From NCBI RefSeq assembly GCF_018991925.1, contig NW_024711973.1, positions 230,001 through 294,000 on the forward strand: DNA of 64,000 bases. The letters are read 5' to 3'. Origin of the DNA: Homarus americanus (lineage: Eukaryota > Arthropoda > Malacostraca > Decapoda > Nephropidae). Positions 23,559 to 34,439 of the stretch are shown here, piece by piece. Below the pieces are notes generated by a model. The model had not been told where the DNA came from. It searched no databases and saw only the letters and a list, made by a program, of their open reading frames with translations. A program made the position numbers and the translations under genes. Positions within the stretch are counted from its first letter, which is position 1. Every line of letters starts with the position of its first letter.

Positions 23559-24404
23559 TATTGTAGAGATGTACAGTACATCACATCCGCGGAGGATACG
23601 CATTAAAATCAAAAGCCGCCTCCGCATTTGCATTAAAATGTGTGTGTGTGTGCGTGCGAGCGCTCGCTTTAAAAATCGCATGAACGTTGCAGAAAGCCAA
23701 GCAATGTGATGCAGGTCGCCATTAATATTTTTCCCCAAAGCAGAACAGGACACCTCTACAACTGCAAATCCCCCCCCCCCCACCCCTCCATCATTGAGGG
23801 TCGCTACGTGTCCCAACTGTTTTACAGTATTAACCTACCACCACTCACACCACCTAACACCTCATACGCCCTCTGAAAACACCCTTCATCACCACTATTA
23901 ACACTCACCTAACACCGCCCTCACCACCGCTAACTACATCTCCATCACCATGACTACCATAACATCACTTATCATCATCACCATCATCACCTTCAAGTCC
24001 ACCATCACCAAAAAATATTAACTGCATGTAACATGGTGACGTACTCATAAGTTGTCACATTCACTGGTAAATTCACCTGTACAGTACAATGTGACTGAGA
24101 CAAAGAGACCGGGAATCACTGTACATGAAGGTAAACCGTCCCTGAGTAACATAAGGGTGTTAATGTAGCTTCATAGTTAATACTCGTGCATTTTATGAAC
24201 TACAAAATATCGTTAAGAGTTTCTTAATGGAGGGTATTTTTTGTACTGAAATGCATTTCATTTAAATTTTTTTTTTAATAATTTTTTGGTATCATTGACA
24301 TTATGTTTCAGTGAAAAAAAGTTATCCTTTAATTTCTAACTTTACAGAGAAGCAGTTTTCTGTATTACAAGTTTTTTGTATTAAAACCAGTATTGTGATA
24401 TCCA
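23559..24404. other. Anonymous DNA with microsatellite scraps
   Basis: Short (TG), C11 and CACCAC/CATCAC-rich runs between 23640 and 24000. No gene supported. Confidence 0.5.
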
Positions 24405-24417
24405 CTGGAAACGTGGA

Positions 24418-25110
24418 TTGATCACAACACACAAGCTCAATAGTCCATTACGTCCTATAGTGAGTTCTGTGGGTTCTGTTACGTACAAATTATCCAAGTG
24501 GTTGGTTAGGATGTTATCCCCTCTTACAAGCCAGATATCTAATTCACATATACACAACAGCAATGATTTAATTGATAAACTCAAGAAACACAGTGAACCA
24601 TGTGAATTAATAAGTTTTGATTTAAATTCACTTTTCACTAGAGTACCAGTGAATGACCTACTTTCGTTCCTTAAACATAAATTGCATTTGTTAGATTTGA
24701 CTATTGAACATGATACATTTCTCAAATTGATAGGGTTATGCTTGACTGACAATGTGTTTAGAGCAAATGGGAAGTTTTACAAACAAATATTTAGCATGAA
24801 CATAGGCAATTGTCTTTCTGTTCCTTTAGCCTGTATTTATATGAAATTTTTTGAGGCTAGATTACTATCCAACATAGGTGACTTTATTCCTCCATGGCAT
24901 AGGTATGTAGATGATGTTCTTTGTCTTTGGCCTAAAGACAGGGACCCACTGGAATTTTTAGACAAGCTTAATGATATGCTTTTCATGGTAAATGGACATA
25001 GCTATAAATTTAAGGTGTACAGAAAGCCTACACGGGTAGACAGCTTCATACATTTTTCATCGAGTCACCATGAGTCTACTAAAACGTCATTTTTTCTGCT
25101 ATGTTTCTGA
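24418..25110 (+). pseudogene. Penelope-like reverse transcriptase fragment
   Basis: Reverse transcriptase copies element RNA into DNA during transposition. Visible motifs are PLRPIVSS near the start, LISFDLNSLFTRVPV (the first catalytic aspartate), GNCLSVPLACIYMKFFEARL, the catalytic RYVDDVLCLWP (YVDD) and KVYRKPTRVDSFIHFSSSHH, which is typical of Penelope-like enzymes. The open frame is about 230 residues. It begins within the RT domain and is cut by TGA where the frame shifts near 25100. Continuation is seen in another frame as FLRCLRTCDAEFIDEELQHI. Lacking the N-terminal part and broken downstream, it cannot be active. Confidence 0.9.
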
Positions 25111-25379
25111 GATGTTTACGTACTTGTGACGCTGAATTTATTGATGAAGAACTGCAACACATTCAGTCCATTGCACAAAAACTTGGGTTCCCTTCATTGT
25201 TTGTTGATCGTTGTTTTAAAAGGACTAACAAAAAACTTTTATTATACTCAAACTAAACAAGTTCCTACGCTTAAGAATATTTTGACTCTACCTTATAACA
25301 ATGAATTTGTCCCGTTAGTTCAGCCCCTTAAGTTATTAAACATTAATGTTGTTTTAAGTATTACTCAACTGTTACTAAT
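25101..25379 (+). pseudogene. Linker between RT and endonuclease, two frames
   Basis: Continuation of the polyprotein in frame 3 (FLRCLRTCDAEFIDEELQHI through FVDRCFKRTNKK), then in frame 1 (NFYYTQTKQVPTL and YNNEFVPLVQPLKLLNINVV). Frame changes occur at about 25230 and 25365. The text matches the RT-thumb-to-linker region of the same element class, so the breaks are indels in one ancestral frame. Confidence 0.7.
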
Positions 25380-25658
25380 ATGTTAATTAAGAACAGCCCA
25401 ACTTTTAATGTAAATGGAAGTGTTTTCTGTATTCCATGTAGCAATTGTAATGGAAATTATGTAGGTCAGACTGGGAAAGCGTTGCAACTCAGAATTAAAC
25501 AGCACAAGTACAATATTAGAACAGCATCTGAAAGCAGTGCACTGTTCGTTCATATAAGGAACAATAATCATCCCATAGATTGGGAAAATAGTTTAGAAGT
25601 GTGTAAATTATCATGTGTCACAGAAAGACTTCTGGTTGAAGCAAGTTTGATTAGATAA
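25380..25658 (+). pseudogene. Penelope-like GIY-YIG endonuclease domain
   Basis: The frame carries VFCIPCSNCNGNYVGQTGKA followed by LQLRIKQHKYNIR and a later HPIDWENSLEV. The Cys-x-x-Cys pair, the YVGQTGKAL core (the GIY-YIG equivalent) and the R-x-x-x-H motif are all present. In Penelope-like elements this domain makes the target-site cut. It is about 92 residues long, intact in itself, and ends at TAG shortly before the 3' UTR, but it is out of frame with the reverse transcriptase. Confidence 0.88.
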
Positions 25659-25972
25659 TTGTATTCTATAAATCTTAGTTATGGTCAGTACAAAACTGAT
25701 ATGTTATACAAATTTATTTGTCAGTGGCCCATGTTTAAAAATGCTTTGAAAGCATTTGAGGTAGATGTTGGATAGATGATTAGTGGTCTTATATTTTCGA
25801 CCTTTAACATGACTAGTTACGTCGCCATTTCTTTTAAGCTCTTCTTATGTTTGCGTTGTGTTGGTGTGTACATAAGCCTCTCTCAGTCCTTGTAATCCAG
25901 TGGCCTCTGAAGATGTCTTGAATAAAGACGAAAACTAAGGTGCGCCATTGTTTCCCTTTTTCCTGTGTGATT

Positions 25973-25975
<3 letters not shown>

Positions 25976-26071
<96 letters not shown>

Positions 26072-26099
26072 AATATATATATATATATATATATATATC
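25976..26099. repeat. (CT)n plus (TA)n compound microsatellite
   Basis: About 80 bp of pure CT units followed by about 40 bp of TA units with one GA interruption. It directly follows the Penelope-like 3' tail. Confidence 0.97.
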
Positions 26100-29000
26100 T
26101 TATTCATTTTATTTTTTAAACCGTCAGCTGTTTACAACTTTAAAAAATTTATTCCAAGCCTTTTCACTATTGTAGAATTCAACCAAACGTATAAACTTTC
26201 TTAGATCATCCGGGTCATGGTACGGAGTGAAGCTGTAAGTCATAAGTCGTAATTAGTGATATAAATCTTCCTTCATTTTTATTTGTTAATGGCTATTGTA
26301 CAGTATTTACTAATGTGGAGTCCGAGCTTAAACACTTTAGTTGTTGAAGCTCAGAAATACTTTATAACACTAGTCGTAAAATGTCACTGTTTCACCACTC
26401 GCACACATCTGCCATAAAATACTCGACTAATTCAAGTATTCCTGTATCAACGTTTTCACTGTTAAAGCCAATTACCAACAGCTCAAAAAACAGGAGATAA
26501 TCTGAGTTGTTGTTTTTTTCGTGAAGCGGCGGCGTTCTTTTCACCAGCCCTTGGCACAACATTAAAGATTGAACTAAAATGTTTGTAGTGATCTGACCCG
26601 CAAACCCTGTGAGAATTTCCACCTAACAGACTGAGAATTATACAATGACACTCAACGCTGACTCAGAAGATGAGCAAATTACTTGTCTTTTTTCTATAAA
26701 GGTCAACTCCACACCCACCCACCCCTTCCATTATTGAGAGTAATTGTACTTACTACAGTATTTAAAATGAAGAACTTAAGATTATTTTTTTCGTTGTATA
26801 CCTTAATCGTGAAATCGATTTTTTAAGTGCGTGTATGACAAAAATGAAAACCCGCCTTGTGGGTATAACAGTGTAGGTGAGTGGCAATACAATATTATCG
26901 ATTTCATTTATATGTCGTTTAAGAGTTCATTTCAGTTAAACAATGTCCCTTCCTGATATAGTTTCGTCATTTAGTGAGCGTAACAACACCTCAAACTGCA
27001 GTTAGCTATAATTACTGGTCACTGACTTGTTTAACAGTAACTGGCCTTTAATTCTAAAATTTTATTGTAACATTAATGACTGACTTTAGTACCAACTTGA
27101 TCCTGTTTACTATGAACTCAGTACTGCAAAGTAATTTTTGAGATTTGCATAAATTCTGAGGAGTAATGGTTGTGTCCTGGGCGCCTTAGCATAAAATTGT
27201 CAGGATCAGAAAAAAAACTAGCCCATCGTAATATGTTCACATCGTGTTTTGGCAATCAGTTTAGGCGTCGGCATCAGGTGTCAACTTTGAATCCTTGATA
27301 CAAACCAAGTAAATGAAACGTGTAAAAGACGCATTATGGTAGTCTGTCGTCTTGGAGCCATTGAACTTGTCCTTGTCCGTAGCATAAATGTTAGTATCAT
27401 TTAATATTATCTGCTTAACCTTTTGGCAAACATGTTTAATTTTAAGACAAAATTCATATAACAAATTAAAAAGCTTGTGGCTGAGGTCACAGCTGAAGGT
27501 CAAAGGTCAAGTGCTGCTATTTGTGTATTGTGTACCACCGTTAGTGTTACAGCGCTCGCCAATTTTATACCCGGGACTATGGAAAGACGAAATATAGAAG
27601 TGCAACAATATACACAACCACTGGATCAGCTGATTGCTAACTTTATCTTCAATAATGAGTGACAAGTGACTTAAGACCGACAAAACTTGTATTTGGTGCC
27701 AAGTTCTGCCAACACATTATCACGAACAAAGGATCTGAGCCAAGAACATCTGAAAATTTCCTCTTGGTGTCTTTCATGCTTATTTAACGGTGATGATCAG
27801 TACTAATGTCGGCTACAACTTTCACTCAAATATCTTTGACCCGACATGTGCTTCAATCATATATGTATATAATAAACCCCACGGGATTGATGGCTTATCT
27901 GCTATTAACACTGAAAATACAAATTATTCTTAAAGGTTTTTGCTTATACAGATCAATGCAAGTATTAGTGTGTTAGAAACTGACAACTGTACCATTTACA
28001 GCAAAGTTCTTCTTCTTTTACTTTACTGCTGTACATCCATAGCACAACTAAAACCCACCATGGCAACTGTACTGGCACATCTAAACTGGACACGATATGC
28101 CCACGCAGGAAGGAAAATTGTCGTTCCTTATGTTTTAATTTATCTTTTGCGATTACACTATATGTGTGCCACACTAGACGTGGGTTTCACCTGACATGGA
28201 CCATACCTAAAGTGGGTCTCACAAACGTGGGCCTCACCTGAAGCAGGCCTCATCAGACGTGGGGCAAATTGGATTTCAAGACGGCCGCCTTAGGAGCCAT
28301 AGAAAAAAAAATGGAACCAACTCAGGTTTTGTTCCCCAGGGTATAAGGATTAAAAACAAATAAAAAAAGTTGGTTACAAAAAAGTTTCCATAAAGTCAGA
28401 AAGCCACAAACATCCTACATTGCGCCATACACTATCAGCTGACGTGGGCCACACAGTAACCCACAAGGAAGCAAAATTAAATTGCTCCCAGAAGCGTTCA
28501 GGCGCGGTCAGCCTTGCGGACAGATCACGTGGGGAGATGTTACGTACAGCTGCAGTTGGTAAAAATGGGAGGCCTTTACGCATTTTGTATGAATAGTTAA
28601 AGCTGGTCTAAGAGGCCCAAATGCCCAATAGGGGGTAGTGTGTATACAACAAAATGAATACTGAGTCTCGGTACCCAAGGAGACAGTATGGCCATAATGC
28701 ACTGAGCTGCCTTCATTTCCCAGAGGTGCCAAGAGGTAACCACTAAACTCTGGGGGGAGGAAGGGTGGTAATTATATCCCTGATGAGAGTTGGCTTGAAC
28801 TCATCAACGACCATTAGGGCAGGAGGAGGGCTGTATTCTCTCGCCTCCGCACTCTATATTATCTGCCCGACATGAAGACAATACCAAGTAGTATTTCATA
28901 AGCCCACACACTGAGTTCCAATCCTTCTCCTCCACCACATCACACGACACACACCCACAGCATGATATGACATCTTATCAAAATAATAACATGATTTGAT

Positions 29001-29104
29001 TTCAGCACATGCCGACTCTCGGAACATGTACTCAAACATCTGAGGTGTACTGTATATGGCCGCGGTCCGCTGGCCTCCTCTGTATGGACGCTTCAACTCG
29101 GGCA
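26100..29104. other. Anonymous DNA, 3 kb
   Basis: No supported gene. Weak items are a nuclear-receptor-like direct repeat at 27484-27509, GTGGG(T/C)CTCAC words repeated at 28185-28262, and a possible SINE scrap near 28665-28750 (GGTACCCAAGGAGACAGTAT). Short frames at 26392-26622 and 28374-28583 on the minus strand are unrecognised. Confidence 0.5.
27484..27509 (+). promoter_or_regulatory. Three AGGTCA half-sites including a perfect DR1
   Basis: AGGTCA occurs at 27484-27489, 27497-27502 and 27504-27509; the last two form AGGTCA-A-AGGTCA, the DR1 arrangement bound by nuclear receptors such as HNF4 or RXR/USP dimers. With no gene identified nearby, regulatory function is only a possibility. Confidence 0.3.
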
Positions 29105-29620
29105 TATTGTGTCCACAGTGGATGACCCTCTTTATACACCTATGACCATCTAATTTCATCATAACTACGGCCATGGCCTCTCTCCATTACACAACTACGA
29201 CTATTTATCCTCACCATAACACAATAATGACCACTTCCATCAACCACAACACAGCAACGGCCACCTCCATCAACCACAACACAGCAACGGCCACCTCCAT
29301 CAACCACAACACTGCAACGGCCACCCACCCTCACCTTAACATAATAACGCCCCTCTCCTCCCCCGCTCCAAACACTACTACACCCTTCCCTACGCCTCCT
29401 CCCATCACAAGATGGCAATGAGGCTACTAAACCCCTCACTACAATACACAATATGTAGCCCAAAGCGCTCCTTACCTCTTCCGAAATATGCTTTTAAAAC
29501 TTTATATGCAAATAGACACATTGGGGGACACAGTGGCGGCGCTCTCATATCCTATCGAGGGAATTCTCCTCTCTCCTCCATATTTAACATCCTCCCAGTA
29601 ATACCCTGGAGAACTATAGG
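29105..29620 (-). repeat. Multicopy family, copy 2 (5' part only, inverted)
   Basis: Read on the minus strand it starts with CCTATAG, GGGTATTACT and ATATGAGAGCGCCGC, passes through GTGTCTATTTGCATAT and GAGGTAAGGAG, and continues as in copies 1 and 3 through GAAATTAGATGGTC and CATCCACT(G/C)TGGACAC. Inside lies a 30-bp triplicate, GTTGTGGTTGATGGAGGTGG plus CCGTTGCTGT, at about 29235-29320. The later half of the family, with its coding-like blocks, is absent. Confidence 0.75.
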
Positions 29621-29627
29621 ACACAAT

Positions 29628-29825
29628 GACAGTGTATTGGATGTATTGTATATGGCAGTGTAGTGGATGTACAGGGAGGTACAATATTGTAGATGACAGT
29701 GTAATTGACATGGTGTGTAGATGACAGTGTGGATGGCAGTGTTATGGAAGTAGTGTAGATGAGTGTAGTGGATGTATTGTGGATGACACTGTGGATAACA
29801 GTGCAGTGGATGTATCCACTGTACA
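29628..29825. repeat. Degenerate GTAGATGACAGTGTAGTGGA tandem repeat
   Basis: Eight or more loose copies of a 20-28-bp unit (GTGGATGTA, GATGACAGTGT words), too diverged to define one consensus by eye. Confidence 0.65.
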
Positions 29826-30099
29826 TCACCAGTAACGCCAGCACTGAACTTGAAAACAAATCACTTGATTAGTGTACAACTCCATTACTGCACATCGCCA
29901 CAACAACGTCATTATTGTACTTCACAAGTCATAAACCTACTACTGTACATCACCAATAATAAAATTCCTGTCATCAAACCCAACTGAGGTACTACAACGC
30001 CATATAATACATATGGTCACATTTTTTGTGATGCCATATGGCATATCGTTTCTCACTCTTGATTTATTTTTTTATCATTTTTGTATTTACGGTTATTAT

Positions 30100-30100
30100 A

Positions 30101-30148
<48 letters not shown>
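30100..30148. repeat. (ATT)n microsatellite
   Basis: About 16 ATT units, 40 bp upstream of a CpG-rich trinucleotide array. Confidence 0.95.
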
Positions 30149-30149
<1 letters not shown>

Positions 30150-30185
30150 TTCCATTTTTATTCTAATTTTTAATAATAATAATAA

Positions 30186-30191
30186 TCATCA

Positions 30192-30237
<46 letters not shown>

Positions 30238-30307
30238 CGCCGCCGCAGCCGCCGCCGTCGCCGTCGTCGTCGCCGCCGTCGTCGTCGCCGCCGTCGTCGT
30301 CGCCGCT

Positions 30308-30371
<64 letters not shown>

Positions 30372-30394
30372 CCGCCGTCGTCGTCGTCGTCGTC
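30186..30394. repeat. (GTC/GCC)n CpG-dense trinucleotide array
   Basis: About 200 bp made almost only of GTC and GCC triplets, preceded by AAT/CAT units. It is probably a compound microsatellite that mutated from one triplet to the next. It is read in one frame as poly-arginine, on the other strand as Thr/Ala, and neither is a credible protein. It is the densest CpG cluster in the window. Confidence 0.95.
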
Positions 30395-30603
30395 ACGCCC
30401 CCCAGGCCCTGGTGTGGGTCAGTGACCTAGCCAGGGTGGGCTAATCCCTAAAAAAAAGAAAAAAGCTCTGTTATTTCTCTACACCACCAACATCAAGGTC
30501 TTCCTCGGGGTGCTGTGGCCGCTCTCGTTCCAATCTGATTATATTCCGAAGTCCTCAGGAATAATACATACATAATGTACTGACAGAAAGTTACTAAACA
30601 CTT

Positions 30604-32040
30604 ATGCCTTACATGGAAAAAGGAAAGTTGAATCGTGATTAACACAATCGCGAGGAGAACAGTTTTTTGGAGAACGATCGACTCCTGCAAGGATGGCAAT
30701 GTGTCCTGAAGGAGTTGTCGTCCCAGGAACAAACGGTTAGGAAATTGTCTCCGTCGGCCTTAGAGAGAAAACTAAATATTAATTGCGACCCGGATCGGAT
30801 TAGAGTCATGCAACAATTGTTATTGCAATGGTCTCTGAGTGAGAAGGAAGGTTGTCCAGCTAAGGACAATAGGAAGAGGAAAGGGAAAAATTCACCTCAT
30901 CTACTTCCCCCCTCCACTCCCTAAACGAACTTCTACGACCCATTCACTGGTCAAAGTTCTAAAACATTCAAGAAGCAAAGTCCTGTCTGTTCCCCCCAAA
31001 AAGTCGTAGAGGAGGACAAAAAGACTACTTTCAACTTGCCCTGCTCTGAATGCCACTTGTTGAACGATTCTTAAAAGCTATATGTAGTGGAGGTAAATAT
31101 TTATGTTGAAGATATCCAATGGCTCCTGAAAAACTGTAAGAATCATTTAGTAATATCATAAAGCACAAACCCTACTGATGTTCCTCTGTTAAAACAAGAG
31201 AAGGTGGAAATATACAAGCATACTAAATATATCATGAGCATGTTTTATAAAGCTATGTGGTATGAAGCAATAGTGGTAGCGACTCCTACCTGGGTAATGT
31301 CTCGTATGTTATTAATGTTTTGTGCGGCTACTGGAGTCGACATGAAAAAGGTCGACTATTCTGAAAGTTCCATCACCACACACTTGTAAAACTTGAATCC
31401 CAATGTGGAAAAAAGGTTTCTCGGGGAAAATTAATCCCGACGCCAATATTACATTGGCATCGCCTGTTTCTCTGATTCGCCTCTTTTTTCCTTCTGGGAT
31501 AAACATTTCTTGATAAATACGCCGGTCGATACAAATAATACGGAAAAAGTATTACTAAAAGATAAACCTCGAAAAAATCGGGCACCCCGGAAGCCAGTTA
31601 CACTCCCTCCCTGTCTGTTTGATCAAGGCAACTCGTCTGCTGTGGCGTATATCTTGAAGAACCTGTCGGTAGCAAAATGCAAGATTATAGCTAAGAGAAA
31701 AATTTACTCAGGGTATAGAACCTGGATCAAGTTATCGTAATAAACTCCAAAAAACACAATTAATTTAATAACGTTTGGCCATATCTTTACAAAATTTTTC
31801 TCTAGTATTTTTAAGATGTCGACAAAACGACCCATGTGTAGGGTATAACCGGAAAACTACACCAAGAAATAAGAGTACGCCTACTACTTTAAACCTGTGC
31901 CGCATGTGTTTTCAATAAACCATTTGATCCTCAATAAATTAATTAAAGACTTTAGATAAAGATGTAAAGTGAATATCACAGACCGCCAGACAAAGTCTTT
32001 CTATGAGAGCTACCACAGGAATTAAAATCCACGGTATTGA
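30604..32040 (+). pseudogene. Unidentified coding frame interrupted only by TAA codons
   Basis: Frame 1 shows protein-like sequence, for example LENDRLLQGWQCVLKELS, CDPDRIRVMQQLLLQWSLSE, YIMSMFYKAMWYEAIVVATP, LPPCLFDQGNSSAVAYILKN and YAYYFKPVPHVFSINHLILN. From ATG 30604 to TGA 32038-32040 it has TAA at 30640, 30922, 31072, 31159, 31387, 31432, 31738, 31741, 31846, 31870, 31957 and 32023, and no TAG or TGA. Upstream the same frame has three more TAA (30442, 30562, 30595) and again no TAG or TGA. Several tryptophan TGG and arginine CGA codons are intact, and CAA glutamine codons are about as common as TAA. No frameshift is needed. It could be a gene in which TAA is read as glutamine (as in many ciliates), a contaminant or transferred segment, or a decayed gene or endogenous viral copy. 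About 478 codons. I do not recognise the protein. Confidence 0.45.
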
Positions 32041-32195
32041 TTACTTCCCTCGCCCCCTTTCTTCCCTCGCCCCTTTTCTTCCCTCGCCCCCTTTCTTCCC
32101 TCATCCCCTTTCTTCCCTCATCCCCTTTCTTCCCTCATCCCCTTTCTTCCCTCATCCCCTTCCTTCCCTCACCCCCTTCCTTCATCATCTCTAAC
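32041..32195. repeat. 17-bp CCCTTTCTTCCCTCATC tandem repeat
   Basis: About eight to nine copies of a CCCCTTTCTTCCCTC(A/G) unit, starting directly after the TGA that closes the TAA-only frame. Confidence 0.93.
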
Positions 32196-32804
32196 ACTTT
32201 CCTCATTTGTTCCTTTCCACATATTTTTTAACTTATTCGGGCATCCATTTCACTCACGATAATATACTAACTACTTGGGGTACCCGTCGTTGCCCGGGTT
32301 TATTTTTTGTAGGGGCGGCTCATAGCAAAGATGAAACTACGAATTCAGGAAACGGCAGATGAGGCAGCTGTGAACAAAATGAAAATGATGAGACTTATGG
32401 GATTGATCAGCTTCCAGTTGTGTTGTGGTGAGGGGATTAGGGACCTCTGGTATCTTGTGGTGGGGAGAGGGGGAGACGTAGGGAGGGGTTTATTAGTGGC
32501 GAGGCGTTGTTATATTAGGGTAAGGGTGGGTGGTTGTTCCTGTGTTGTGGTTAAAGGAGGTGGTCATTCTTGTTGTTGTGTTATGGTGAGGATAGATAGT
32601 CGTAGTTGTGTAATGGAGGGAGGACATGGTCGTAGTTATGGTGAAATTAGATGGTCGTAGGTGTGGAAGGGTTCATCCACTCTGGACACGATAATAACCC
32701 CAGAATAACTAATTTAAGAGTAGACCAAGACAAAAAAAATAATAGTTGAGAACATAACCCATATTTTGTATTAAAGGTAAAAATTGTGGTCAATGTGGGT
32801 GAAC

Positions 32805-32927
32805 ATGTCTCAGAAAACATACTTGAGAGACGTTTGGGAACTTAAGCCTTTTAGATATACGGTTTGTGAGGCCCGACATCTAGATATTGAAGACAAAAAA
32901 CACAATGATGAAAATTTGACATATTGA
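32805..32927 (+). CDS. Conserved 40-residue open frame in repeat copy 3
   Basis: Begins MSQKTYLRDVWELKPFRYTV, identical to copy 1 through the residues CEARHLDIEDK, then diverges (a short KHNDEN-type tail) before TGA. The identical block is about 110 bp. The function is unknown and translation is unproven. Confidence 0.3.
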   Translation: MSQKTYLRDVWELKPFRYTVCEARHLDIEDKKHNDENLTY

Positions 32928-33530
32928 TATGATGACTCCAGGGGGCTGCCATCGTACTTAAAGATTAAGTAAGATACGAGTATACTCAGTGAGATTATTC
33001 ATACTGTATAATTTCACGTAGGATTTTTACGAGGAGTTGAACAAAACATTTGCCATGTGTAATAACCCAAAAAAGGGGAGGTGTTAATTTTTTATGGTTA
33101 TGTAGTTTATAGACCTAGTTTCAGTACTTGTTTAAAGACCTCAGTTATAGTATCATAGTTATACACATAAGCAACAATTCACATGGTCTTAAGAGTTATT
33201 AGATAATGTTACTAGTAGTTCATGAGCCTTTGATGAACTCATGATCGTCTTCGGGAGTCTAGAAACTTAACATACAAAGCTATTGATTCAACTGAACATG
33301 AATAAAATATTTTTTGTTGTACAGTTTTATATACTCAATCAGTGCCTTACTCGGGTTACATATCATTAATTAAATTTTATAATAATTAATTTTGCAATTA
33401 ACAGGTAATGAGCCGAGTGCATTATGCCTCAGCGAACGTAATAAACGAATATTTAAAACATGCTTGAATTGAAACAAGTATTTTTCGTTGACCTTTGTTA
33501 GATGGATTAGTTTTTATTTCTTGTTCTTAG

Positions 33531-33669
33531 TAACTATAACCTTAAGCCTCTCACAGGACGGTGTATCAGTACAAGTGTTAAGAGTGAAGCAGCAGCGACA
33601 ACCGTAGATTTATATAAAGGAGATTACGTAGCGATAATAATTACACAAAATAGCTGGGAAAAATATGAA
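33531..33669 (+). pseudogene. Exon-like block in copy 3, one-base deletion
   Basis: Preceded by TTGTTCTTAG. One base is missing in the AACTATAA(A)CTTTAAG region compared with copies 1 and 4, which would shift the frame near its start. The remaining 120 bp are nearly identical to the other copies, so the frame from GRCISTSVKSEAAATTVDLY onward is intact if entered in the other phase. Confidence 0.4.
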
Positions 33670-33808
33670 CACACACACACACAGATGGGCGCATCCTGAG
33701 AGGGAGGGAGGGAGGGCCAAAGGGGCCATTCTCCTCCCCCCCCCAAGTCACCTCTTGACCGCATAACGTTCTAACATATCAGTATTCTTGATTTCTAGGC
33801 TTGTCATT

Positions 33809-34317
33809 TAAATGAAAGTGTCATCTCCCGCTAGGCCCAACGCCATTACACACGTAGTACCTAGTACGAGTGCATTTTTTTCTTGCAAGTCAAGAATGAC
33901 GCAGATCATGCAACATTTTGGTGCTGAAATTTCCGACCTTTTATGGAAAAGGTGAAATCTTGACGAGAGGCAAGACTCAGCAGAATATACCTTGGAAATA
34001 GTAGGTACTAAAGCAGTAGGTATGTGATAAAAAAAAAAAACACGTCGAGTCGTGAGGAAGGTGAGGTACGAGTTTTCACGGACTCGGGCAGCGACATACA
34101 GTACAAAGGCCAGCTATCCATGAGCCTCTTGAGTCGTGTGTGACGAGTGAGAGGAAGATTTTCTTTTGGGTAGACGGGCAGTGGTGGTGTGTACAGTGTG
34201 TTTACTCTACCTGCTTGTTACATTAAAAATATATATCACAAACTTATTGTATTAAACTTAAAATTAATAATATTTTGATAAGTATAACTTTAAGATCCTT
34301 TTAGCAGGCCAGCAAAA
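33809..34317. other. Anonymous DNA
   Basis: No supported gene or repeat apart from a short A-run near 34030. Confidence 0.55.
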
Positions 34318-34425
34318 GGTTAGGTTAGGTTAGGTTAGGTTGGGTTAGGTTAGGTTAGGGATGGGATGGGATGGGATGCGATGGGTTGGGTTGGGTTGGG
34401 TTGGGTTGGGTTGAAAATTGAGACC
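34318..34425 (+). repeat. TTAGG block grading into GATGG and GGGTT repeats
   Basis: Perfect GGTTAGGTTAGG units are followed by four GGGAT(G) units and then five GGGTT units. One array therefore shows three pentamer variants in sequence, as if successive point changes had each been amplified. Confidence 0.9.
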
Positions 34426-34439
34426 GGGTCACATAGGCA

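Larger units (their letters stand above)
24405..25950 (+). mobile_element. Penelope-like retroelement, 5'-truncated and frameshifted
   Basis: Coding remnants in order are the reverse transcriptase core, a linker and a GIY-YIG endonuclease, which is the defining order of Penelope-like elements. The 3' region carries GGCCTCTGAAGATGTCTTGA and AATAAAGACGAAAACTAAGG, the tail motif I associate with this class. The element ends at a (CT)n/(TA)n microsatellite. The coding frame changes at about 25100, 25230 and 25365, so it is dead. The 5' part, including the fingers region before the RPIVSS motif, is missing. Confidence 0.9.
32419..33808 (+). repeat. Multicopy family, copy 3
   Basis: Colinear with copy 1 from TGTTGTGGTGAGGGGATTAG to AACGTTCTAACATATCA, with deletions relative to copy 1 (for example around 32940 and 33090). 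It includes the conserved small open frame at 32805 and the exon-like block at 33531-33669, followed by (AC)n and a GGGCGCATCC variant of the GGGCGGATCC motif. Confidence 0.8.

Noticed and set aside
28655..28750. Possible third SINE copy (GGTACCCAAGGAGACAGTAT)
   Set aside because: Only a short stretch resembles the SINE body, and no B-box-like word was found.
30013..30444. 143-codon poly-arginine open frame
   Set aside because: It translates (ATT)n and (GTC/GCC)n microsatellites; no protein-like segment inside.
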